From positions 1 through 23,459 of the forward strand of contig PMYJ01000171.1 in assembly GCA_003170875.1 (NCBI GenBank): a DNA stretch of 23,459 bases, read 5' to 3'. Shown piece by piece: positions 15,376 through 21,474 of this stretch; within the stretch, counting starts at the first letter, position 1, and every line of letters starts with the position of its first letter. The translations under genes were made by a program, and so were the position numbers. The notes under the pieces are model-generated. The model was not told the DNA's origin, made no database searches, and saw only the letters and a list, made by a program, of their open reading frames with translations. Source of the DNA: Candidatus Dormiibacterota bacterium. GTDB lineage: Bacteria > Chloroflexota > Dormibacteria > Aeolococcales > Aeolococcaceae.

Positions 15376-16331
15376 GAGATTCCCTCCTGGCCGCTTTGCA
15401 TCTCCCCGAAGCCGGTGAGGCGCACCAGGGTGAGGGCGACGGCGATCCCCAGGACACCGAGCACGACCCCCAGGACGCTCGCGTAGCCGAACTCGGTCTG
15501 CACGAAGCCGGCGTTGTACATGTCCATCGCCAGCACCTCCGTGGTGTTGTTGGGCCCGCCGAGGGTGAGGATGTAGATGATGTCGAAGTAGGTGAGCGAG
15601 CCCACGATGATGAGCGTGGAGGAGGTGACGATGGTGTAGCGCAGCTGGGGCAGCGTCACGTGGAGGAACGTCTGGACCGGGCCGGCCCCGTCGATCTTGG
15701 CCGCCTCATACAACTCGGCCGGGATTGCCCGCCGGCCCGCCTGATAGATGAGGGTGTGGAAGGGGACGAACTGCCACGTGATGAGGCCGACGATCACGAA
15801 GAAGGTGAACCTCGGGTCGCCCAGCCAATTCTGGTTCAGGAAGCTGAGATGGAGGCTGTTCCCCAGTCCAGCGAGGCCCCCGAAGGTGGGTGCGAGCACC
15901 CCCTGCCACATGAGGGCCAGCCCCGCCGTCGACATCAGCAGGGGAAGGATATAGATGGCGGCGTAGACGGCCCGGTAGCGCTGCTTCCCGGCGACGAAGA
16001 TGCCCAGGGCCATGGCCAGGGGGGTCTGTATCACCCACGAGAGGCCCGCCAGCTCCAGGGTCACGACCAGGGAGTTGTGTGCCATCGGGTCGGAGATGAA
16101 CCTCGACCAGTTGGACAACCCCACCCAGGTGAGCTGGCCGACCACGTCCCAGCTCGTGAAGCTGAGGAAGAGGGCGAACACCATGGGCAGGACGATGAAC
16201 GCCCCATAGAGGACCAGGGTCGGGGACAGGCCGGCCAGGTCAGCGCGCAGCCGTTGCCCCCCGCCGAACCGCGGTGCGGGCCCGGAGATCGGCAACTGGC
16301 CGCCGTGGGTGATCGTGCTGGACACGCTCAT
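15372..16331 (-). CDS. Carbohydrate ABC transporter permease, MalF type
   Basis: This 319-residue inner-membrane subunit has about six helices, the first in LSPTLVLYGAFIVLPMVFALFLSF, which is the usual start of the MalF/UgpA-like branch. The EAA loop reads ELYEAAKIDGAGPVQTFLHVTLPQL. A GGTGAG run 6 nt before ATG 16331 is a fair ribosome site. The 152-bp gap to the SBP gene upstream is filled by two inverted repeats that may lower expression of the permeases relative to the binding protein. The gene lies in the position of bxlF in the Streptomyces xylobiose operon. Confidence 0.93.
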   Translation of the reverse strand: MSVSSTITHGGQLPISGPAPRFGGGQRLRADLAGLSPTLVLYGAFIVLPMVFALFLSFTSWDVVGQLTWVGLSNWSRFISDPMAHNSLVVTLELAGLSWVIQTPLAMALGIFVAGKQRYRAVYAAIYILPLLMSTAGLALMWQGVLAPTFGGLAGLGNSLHLSFLNQNWLGDPRFTFFVIVGLITWQFVPFHTLIYQAGRRAIPAELYEAAKIDGAGPVQTFLHVTLPQLRYTIVTSSTLIIVGSLTYFDIIYILTLGGPNNTTEVLAMDMYNAGFVQTEFGYASVLGVVLGVLGIAVALTLVRLTGFGEMQSGQEGIS

Positions 16332-16377
16332 GAACGTCTCACCGGTAGGTTCTGTTCAGGTTAGCGGCGCCGGTGGC

Positions 16378-16435
16378 TGGCGAAGGGTCCCTCTCCGGAG
16401 GCTTTCACCTCAGGCTGGGCCGGGACCCTTCGCCA
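16378..16435 (-). promoter_or_regulatory. 14-bp perfect inverted repeat between SBP and permease genes
   Basis: TGGCGAAGGGTCCC (16378-16391) and GGGACCCTTCGCCA (16422-16435) pair perfectly around a 30-nt loop. Inside the loop GAGG and CCTC can form a smaller stem. It lies 46 bp before the MalF-type ATG in the same transcript. It could be a processing or attenuation element, together with the hairpin at 16437-16463. Confidence 0.6.
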
Positions 16436-16436
16436 C

Positions 16437-16463
16437 CCGGGGCCGCCCCGAAGGCGGCCCCGG
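16437..16463 (-). terminator. 11-bp all-GC hairpin just downstream of the SBP stop codon
   Basis: CCGGGGCCGCC (16437-16447) pairs with GGCGGCCCCGG (16453-16463) around a 5-nt loop that reads UUCGG in the transcript. It begins 20 nt after the SBP stop. There is no T-tract, and the permease genes follow, so a partial terminator or an mRNA 3'-end protector is more likely than full termination. This would give more binding protein than permease, as is usual for such operons. Confidence 0.6.
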
Positions 16464-16483
16464 CCGGCCGGCTGGAGGGCTGG

Positions 16484-17836
16484 CTACTTCTGATACGGGT
16501 TCATCGCTGCGGCGAACGCCGTTGGCGTCTCCGTTAACTCGAAGACATTGGCGAGGTTGTCGAGCATGGGGGTTGCCTTGGTCGGCCCCAGTGCCTGGTC
16601 CCAGGAGTACTGGAAGTAGGGCGCGTTCACCACGTCGGCGTAGACGGGCTGCAGGTACGTGCCCAGGCTGGACGCCGTCAGCAGGCTGGACGTACCGCTG
16701 ATGACCGGCACCTGGCCGTCACCGATCTCTGCTGTGGCGTAGGTCTGGCTGTAGAAGTACTGCAGGAACTGCTCGGCCACGTACTTCTGCGCCGTGCTGA
16801 TGTGGGCTGCCATGCCCGTGTAGCTGGTGGTGTTGCCCTCGAGGTCGGCGGGGTTGCCCGTGCCCCCGGGGACGGTCGGGAAGTCACCGATTCCGATGCC
16901 GTTATTGGTGATGATCGAGGCATCGTCGGACTGGATGCCACCCAGGTCCCAGTCACCCATCAGCTGCATGGCGGCCTTGCCCTGGTACACCAGGGCGTCA
17001 GTCGACCCGTTGGTGTATGTGACCGAGTCATAGCCGGTGTTGAAGGCGTTGTCCTTGGCCAGGGTCTGGATGTCCGTCAGCGCCTGCTGCACCGCCGACC
17101 CGGACCAGGCGTTCGCCTTGTTGTCCTGGACGTTGAGGAAGGCCTGGGGCCCTCCGATGCGGTCGGTCAGGTACTCCAGGTACATCAGGCCCTCCCACTG
17201 GTCCGCGTTGCCGAGGGCGATGGGGGTGATGCCCTTCGAGTTGAACACCTGGACGTCACTCAGGAGGTCGGTCCAGGTCGTGGGGAAGCTGAGCCCTGCA
17301 GCGCTGAACACCGCTTTGTTGTAGAAGAAGAACACCGGCTGGGTGCCCAGGATGGGCATCCCGTAGATCTGGCTGTTGAAGGTGACCGCGTCGAGGCTCG
17401 AGGCCAGGAACTTGCCCTTCCACGACGGGTTGCCGGCGTCGCTCTGCCCCGGGTCACCGAGCGGCTGGATGACCTTCGCTGAGATGTATTGCTGCATCGG
17501 GCCGCCGCCCCAGGAGAAGAACAGGGCCGGCGGGCTGGAGGTGCCCAGCGCGGTCAGCAGCTTGGTCTTGTAGGAGTTACTGGAGGGCTCGATCTCGATG
17601 TTGACCTTGTCGCCGGGATGGGAGTTGTCGAAGTCGGTGGCGATCGACGACCACAGGTCGTTGACGTTGGTCCCGTTGGTCACCCACCAGACGTTGATGG
17701 TGGCCGTCTTACCGGAGGCCGACGAGGTCGTCGAGGAGGAACCGCAGGCGGCAGCCAAGGTCGCCACGCCGACCGCGGCCACCAGCAGCGACCACCCCCT
17801 GTGGCGCGCTCGATCCTTTTGAGGTGATCTGTTCAT
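16484..17836 (-). CDS. Extracellular sugar-binding lipoprotein of an ABC importer (family 1 solute-binding protein)
   Basis: This 450-residue protein captures an oligosaccharide outside the membrane and delivers it to the permeases. A basic start (KDRARHR) is followed by a hydrophobic stretch and a lipobox ending TLAAAC, with Cys31, then a Ser/Thr-rich linker. The mature part begins TINVWWVTNGT and shows the usual features of this family, including NIEIEPSSNSYKTKLLTALG and a region with GDWDLGG. ATG 17836 is preferred over an upstream TTG (17875), because the latter would place the operator inside the gene; GGAGG lies 12 nt before the ATG. It is first in the operon, the place of bxlE in Streptomyces. 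The sugar is inferred to be a xylo-oligosaccharide from the neighbouring esterase and operators, not from the binding site. Confidence 0.92.
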   Translation of the reverse strand: MNRSPQKDRARHRGWSLLVAAVGVATLAAACGSSSTTSSASGKTATINVWWVTNGTNVNDLWSSIATDFDNSHPGDKVNIEIEPSSNSYKTKLLTALGTSSPPALFFSWGGGPMQQYISAKVIQPLGDPGQSDAGNPSWKGKFLASSLDAVTFNSQIYGMPILGTQPVFFFYNKAVFSAAGLSFPTTWTDLLSDVQVFNSKGITPIALGNADQWEGLMYLEYLTDRIGGPQAFLNVQDNKANAWSGSAVQQALTDIQTLAKDNAFNTGYDSVTYTNGSTDALVYQGKAAMQLMGDWDLGGIQSDDASIITNNGIGIGDFPTVPGGTGNPADLEGNTTSYTGMAAHISTAQKYVAEQFLQYFYSQTYATAEIGDGQVPVISGTSSLLTASSLGTYLQPVYADVVNAPYFQYSWDQALGPTKATPMLDNLANVFELTETPTAFAAAMNPYQK

Positions 17837-17860
17837 ACCCAGCCCTAACCTCCGGCGTAC

Positions 17861-17891
17861 CGAAACTTTCGTCAAATGACGGAATCATTCG
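17861..17891. promoter_or_regulatory. Paired LacI-type operators upstream of the SBP gene
   Basis: CGAAACTTTCG (17861-17871) is a perfect palindrome about a central C. GGAATCATTCG (17881-17891) shares the GAA-N3-TTC core, and the two centres are exactly 20 bp apart, about two helical turns. A near-identical pair lies before the ATPase gene. A CGAA...TTCG-type repeat is, from memory, the reported target of BxlR and related xylanase regulators in Streptomyces. Binding of the LacI protein encoded at 18021 is inferred. Confidence 0.7.
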
Positions 17892-17976
17892 ACTGACGGC
17901 GCCTATCCTCGCGCAACGCGGAGCTGACGTCAACTGGTCTCAACCCTCACGTCTCCACGCTCCCGAGCGGCGCGGA

Positions 17977-17986
17977 GAAATGTTTC
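17977..17986. promoter_or_regulatory. Operator-like palindrome before the LacI gene
   Basis: GAAATGTTTC has the same GAAA/TTTC arms as the operators but a 2-bp centre. It overlaps the expected -35 position (18-bp spacing) of the TAGGCT box at 18007, so it could serve autoregulation. The altered spacing makes it weaker evidence than the paired sites. Confidence 0.35.
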
Positions 17987-18006
17987 GGAAGCGCCCCGGC
18001 GAATGG

Positions 18007-18012
18007 TAGGCT
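18007..18012 (+). promoter_or_regulatory. Candidate -10 box of the LacI gene (TAGGCT)
   Basis: TAGGCT lies 8 nt before ATG 18021 with no Shine-Dalgarno between, so the transcript is probably leaderless or nearly so. An alternative ATG at 18003 would lie upstream of this box. Confidence 0.35.
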
Positions 18013-18020
18013 CGCGGGGT

Positions 18021-19103
18021 ATGGAAGCGCTCACAGGAGACGAGGGCAACCTAGCTCAGCGGGCCAGCCGGCAATGGCCAGCGAAGGTGACCATCGCCCA
18101 GATAGCCGAGGCCGCAGGGGTATCCGCCGCCACGGTCTCAAAGGTGCTCAATGGCAGATCCGAGGTCTCGGCGGCGACCCGCCAGCGCGTCCAGACGCTG
18201 CTGCTGGAGCGTCGCTACCAGCGCCGTGCCTCATCCGGCAACGCCCCTCCACCCGTGATCGACCTGGTCTTCCCCGAGCTCGACAGCGCCTGGGCCATGG
18301 AGATCGTGAAGGGCGCGGTCAGCGCGGCCGCCCGTGCCGGCCTGACGATCGCCCTCACCTCCCTGTCGGACAGCTCAGGGCCCCAGACGTGGCTGGAGCA
18401 GATCTGCGCCCGAGGCACCCGGGGGATCATCTTGCTGCTGTCCAGGCTGAGCGACCAGGAGAAGGCCGAGCTCTGGTCGCGCCACCTGCCCTTCGCAGTC
18501 GTCGATCCCCGCGGCGAGCAGGACCCGAGCGTCACCACCGTCGGGGCCACCAACTGGGCAGGCGGCCTGGCCGCCACCCGTCACCTCATCGAGCTCGGAC
18601 ATCGCCGCATCGGGGTGATCTCGGGCCGTTCCGACCTGCTGTGCAGCCGCGCCCGCATGGACGGGTACCGCTCGGCCATGGAGGCGGCGGGGCTGCCCCT
18701 GGCGCCGGAGCTGATGCAGTGGGGCGACTTCGGCGTCGACGGTGGGTTCAGGGAGGCGACGGCCATGTTGTCGCTGCCGGAGCGGCCCACCGCCATCTTC
18801 GCCGGCAACGACCTCCAGGCCATGGGAGTGCTGGAGGCGGCTCGCGTTCTGCATCTGCGGGTGCCCGACGACCTGAGCGTGGTCGGGTTCGACGACCTGC
18901 CGCTGGCGCGTTGGACCTCGCCCCCGCTCACCACCGTCCGGCAGCCCCTGGCCGAGATGGCGACCACCGCCGTGGGCCTGCTGCTCGCCCAGGAACCAGG
19001 CGAGCGCCCCGAGGCCCGCAGCATCGAGCTGGCGACGACACTGGTGCCCCGTGAGACCACAGCTCCCTGTCCGCTGAGCGCGCGAAGCGATCTGGCCCGT
19101 TAA
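18021..19103 (+). CDS. LacI-family repressor, probable regulator of the xylo-oligosaccharide locus
   Basis: This 360-residue protein has the LacI DNA-binding domain at about residues 22-65 (VTIAQIAEAAGVSAATVSKVLNGR) and a periplasmic-binding-protein-like sensor domain. Sensor hallmarks are TRHLIELGHRRIGVISG, DGYRSAMEAAGL, PTAIFAGNDLQAMGVLEAA, VPDDLSVVGFDDLPLARWTSPPLTTVRQPL and the C-terminal LATTLVPRETT. It would repress transport and hydrolase genes until an imported sugar binds. ATG 18021 is preferred over ATG 18003 because the latter lies upstream of the putative -10 box. It is divergent from the SBP operon, with operators in the shared region, and upstream of the ATPase gene, whose promoter carries matching sites. 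Its position is that of bxlR in Streptomyces; the ligand is not known from sequence. Confidence 0.93.
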   Translation: MEALTGDEGNLAQRASRQWPAKVTIAQIAEAAGVSAATVSKVLNGRSEVSAATRQRVQTLLLERRYQRRASSGNAPPPVIDLVFPELDSAWAMEIVKGAVSAAARAGLTIALTSLSDSSGPQTWLEQICARGTRGIILLLSRLSDQEKAELWSRHLPFAVVDPRGEQDPSVTTVGATNWAGGLAATRHLIELGHRRIGVISGRSDLLCSRARMDGYRSAMEAAGLPLAPELMQWGDFGVDGGFREATAMLSLPERPTAIFAGNDLQAMGVLEAARVLHLRVPDDLSVVGFDDLPLARWTSPPLTTVRQPLAEMATTAVGLLLAQEPGERPEARSIELATTLVPRETTAPCPLSARSDLAR

Positions 19104-19156
19104 TCGGCTGGCGTCGCGGGTGCTGGCGGCGGAGCCAACTACACTACTCAATCCCT

Positions 19157-19187
19157 AGAAACTTTCGCTATGCTTCAGAAAGGTTCC
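19157..19187. promoter_or_regulatory. Paired LacI-type operators and -10 box before the ABC ATPase gene
   Basis: AGAAACTTTCG (19157-19167) matches the SBP operator at 10 of 11 positions. AGAAAGGTTCC (19177-19187) keeps the GAA-N3-TTC core. The centres are again exactly 20 bp apart. A possible -10, TATGCT (19169-19174), lies between the two sites, so a bound repressor would block it directly. This suggests the ATPase gene is controlled together with the SBP operon. Confidence 0.65.
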
Positions 19188-19224
19188 GAGCAGAGGAGCC
19201 TCTCACCAGAGGGAACTCGCGGCG

Positions 19225-20418
19225 ATGGCGACGATCAGCCTGGACAAGTTGACCAAGATCTACCCGAACGGTAAGCCAGCCGTATCGGATCTGGACTTGG
19301 AGGTGGCCGAGGGCGAGTTGATGGTGCTGGTGGGGCCGTCAGGCTCGGGCAAGACGACCGCCCTGCGCATGGTCGCGGGGCTCGAGGAGATCACCTCCGG
19401 CACGGTGAGCATGGATGGCCGGGTTGTCAACGACCTCACCCCCAAGGACCGCAACGTGGCCATGGTGTTCCAGAACTACGCCCTGTACCCGCACAAGACG
19501 GTGGCGGAGAACATCGGCTTCTCCCTGAACCTGCGCGGGATACCGAAGGCTGAGATCAGGGACAAAGTCGAGGCAGCGGCCCAGCTGCTCGGCCTGACCG
19601 AGTACCTGAAGCGCAGGCCAGGTCAGCTCTCGGGCGGGCAGCGCCAGAGAGTCGCCATGGGCAGGGCCATCGTTCGGGACCCGGCCGTGTTCCTGATGGA
19701 CGAGCCGCTCTCCAACCTGGACGCCAAGATGCGGGTGCAGATGCGGGCCGAGATCTCGCACATCCAGCGCCGGGTGGGAGTCGCCACCCTCTACGTGACC
19801 CACGACCAAACCGAGGCCATGACGCTGGGCGACCGGGTGTGCGTCCTCCACATGGGCACGCTTCAGCAGTGCGGCACGCCCCAGCACCTCTACGATCACC
19901 CGGACAACCTCTTCGTGGCTGGCTTCATCGGCTCTCCGGCCATGAACCTTTATGAAGCCACCATCTCGCCGTCCGGCTCCGAGGTCAGAGTGGGCCCGGA
20001 GCTCCTCTCCCTGCCGGCGCGGCTACTGGCTACCCGTCCCGCCCTGGCCGCCTACCGCGATCGGCGGCTCATCCTCGGCATCCGGCCGGAGAGCCTCTCG
20101 GACGCCGCCCTGCTCCCGGCCCCTCCTGACGGTACCCTGAGCGCGGACGTCGAGCTGACGGAGGCGCTGGGCAACGAGATCCAGCTCCACTTCACGATCG
20201 AGGCCCCGAGGGCCCCCTCTCATGAGCCTGAGGCGGCCATCGAAGCGACCGAGTTGTCCGCCGGAGCGTCGATCAAGGCCGGCACGTCCAGAGCCGAGGG
20301 AGTGGCTCGGGTGTCCCCCCACTCGACCCTGAGGGCCGGCTCGCACGCCACGCTGGCGGTTGACACCGAGGCGCTCCACTTCTTCGACTCGGACACGGAG
20401 CAGGCAATCTGGGCCTGA
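19225..20418 (+). CDS. Sugar ABC transporter ATP-binding protein (MsmK/MsiK/UgpC type)
   Basis: This 397-residue cytoplasmic ATPase has Walker A GPSGSGKT at 37-44, Q-loop VFQNYALYPHKTV, signature LSGGQRQRVAMGRAIV from 135, Walker B FLMDE at 156-160, D-loop SNLDAKMR and H-loop His193. A C-terminal TOBE-type regulatory region follows (ILGIRPESLSD, TEALGNEIQLHF, LRAGSHATLAV) with an Ala/Glu-rich insertion of about 45 residues at roughly 330-370. In Streptomyces the ATPase MsiK is encoded elsewhere and shared by several importers; here it lies in the locus with its own promoter and operator pair, and it is the only candidate partner for the two permeases. The ribosome site is weak: GAGGG about 11 nt before ATG 19225. 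Confidence 0.94.
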   Translation: MATISLDKLTKIYPNGKPAVSDLDLEVAEGELMVLVGPSGSGKTTALRMVAGLEEITSGTVSMDGRVVNDLTPKDRNVAMVFQNYALYPHKTVAENIGFSLNLRGIPKAEIRDKVEAAAQLLGLTEYLKRRPGQLSGGQRQRVAMGRAIVRDPAVFLMDEPLSNLDAKMRVQMRAEISHIQRRVGVATLYVTHDQTEAMTLGDRVCVLHMGTLQQCGTPQHLYDHPDNLFVAGFIGSPAMNLYEATISPSGSEVRVGPELLSLPARLLATRPALAAYRDRRLILGIRPESLSDAALLPAPPDGTLSADVELTEALGNEIQLHFTIEAPRAPSHEPEAAIEATELSAGASIKAGTSRAEGVARVSPHSTLRAGSHATLAVDTEALHFFDSDTEQAIWA

Positions 20419-20435
20419 GAGCCGCACGGTGACCC

Positions 20436-20460
20436 GCTGCCGGGAGGGTCCGGCGGCAGC
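20436..20460 (+). promoter_or_regulatory. Hairpin between the ATPase and esterase genes
   Basis: GCTGCCG (20436-20442) pairs with CGGCAGC (20454-20460) around an 11-nt loop. It lies in the 80-bp gap between two co-directional genes, so it may modulate read-through. There is no T-tract and its role is uncertain. Confidence 0.3.
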
Positions 20461-20498
20461 ACCCGCGGCGTGGGGGGACGAAGCGGGAGAATTCGGAC

Positions 20499-21452
20499 AT
20501 GCCTAGCGGTGATGTTTCGCTCGACCAGCTTCATCTCTACGTGCCGGAGACCCAACCGCCGCCACACCTCGCGGAGTTCTGGGATGACACCCTGGCTGCC
20601 GCAGGACAGACGGCGCTGGACGTCGACCTGACCCCGGCCGGTCCGGGGCTGGCCGGGGTCACGCACCATCAGCTCTCCTTCAGCGGCCTCGGCGGTGCGC
20701 GGATCACCGGATGGTACGCGCGCCCGGACGGCCATGGGCCTTTCCCGGGAGTGGTCTGGTACCACGGCTACGGCGGCCGGGGCGGGCGCCCGCTGGAGCT
20801 GTACACACTCGCGGCTCAGGGGGCGGCGGTGCTGTCCATGGACTGCAGGGGCCAGGCCGGCGACTCGCAGGACCCGCCGCTTCAGGCCGGCCACGGGGCC
20901 GGTTGGTTGACCCGGGGACTGGGGGATCCCGCCACTCACTATTACCGGTACGTGTACGTCGACGCCGTGCGGGCGATCGATGCGCTCGCCTCATTCGACG
21001 AGGTGAATGGGGGCAGGTTGGCAGTTACAGGGACCAGCCAGGGCGGCGGGTTGGCGCTGGCGGCCGCAGCGCTGTCGAGGCGGGCCCGCTTCGTCTGGGC
21101 CGACGTCCCTTTCCTGTGCGACTTCCCGCGAGGGGTGTCCACGGCGACGGAGGGCCCGTACCTGGAGGTGGCGGAGCTCCTGCGCAGGCGCCCGGACTGG
21201 GAGGAGCAGACGTTTCGAACCCTCGCCCACTTCGACGCCGCCAACCTCGCCCCCCGCGTCTCCTGCCCCGCGATTGTGACCGTGGCCCTCTGGGACCCGA
21301 TATGCCCGCCGAGCACCATCTTCGGCATGTTCCGGCGCCTTGCCAACGCGGACAAGGAGCTCGTCGTGCTGCCCTACCAGGGTCATGACGTGCCCTACGA
21401 GGTGGACGAGCGCCGGCTCACGACGCTCGTCAGCCGGCTCTCGAGGCCATGA
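20499..21452 (+). CDS. Acetylxylan esterase / cephalosporin-C deacetylase family (CE7)
   Basis: This 317-residue enzyme removes acetyl groups from short xylo-oligosaccharides and other small acetylated substrates. CE7 hallmarks are present: PPPHLAEFWDDTL near the N terminus, the RGQ motif in MDCRGQAGDS (117-119), the GxSQG nucleophile elbow GTSQGG with Ser180, catalytic Asp266 in LWDPICPPSTIF, and His296 in QGHDVPYE. CE7 enzymes normally have His-Glu at the last site; here it is His-Asp. There is no signal peptide, which fits an intracellular role on imported oligosaccharides, together with the GH3 enzyme. It follows the ATPase gene by 80 bp and is probably in its transcript. GGAG lies 9 nt before ATG 20499. 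Its stop is 21 bp from the pcrA stop on the other strand. Confidence 0.92.
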   Translation: MPSGDVSLDQLHLYVPETQPPPHLAEFWDDTLAAAGQTALDVDLTPAGPGLAGVTHHQLSFSGLGGARITGWYARPDGHGPFPGVVWYHGYGGRGGRPLELYTLAAQGAAVLSMDCRGQAGDSQDPPLQAGHGAGWLTRGLGDPATHYYRYVYVDAVRAIDALASFDEVNGGRLAVTGTSQGGGLALAAAALSRRARFVWADVPFLCDFPRGVSTATEGPYLEVAELLRRRPDWEEQTFRTLAHFDAANLAPRVSCPAIVTVALWDPICPPSTIFGMFRRLANADKELVVLPYQGHDVPYEVDERRLTTLVSRLSRP

Positions 21453-21456
21453 CGCC

Positions 21457-21474
21457 GGCGGACGCCGGACTGAT
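21457..21474 (+). repeat. 18-bp direct repeat, right copy
   Basis: The copy is identical to 11828-11845 and in the same orientation. It starts 4 bp after the esterase stop, and its last base is the first base of the pcrA stop codon complement (TCA, 21474-21476). Confidence 0.8.

Noticed and set aside
17837..17875. Extension of the SBP gene to a TTG start at 17875
   Set aside because: It would put the CGAAACTTTCG operator inside the gene and add 13 residues before a normal lipoprotein signal peptide.
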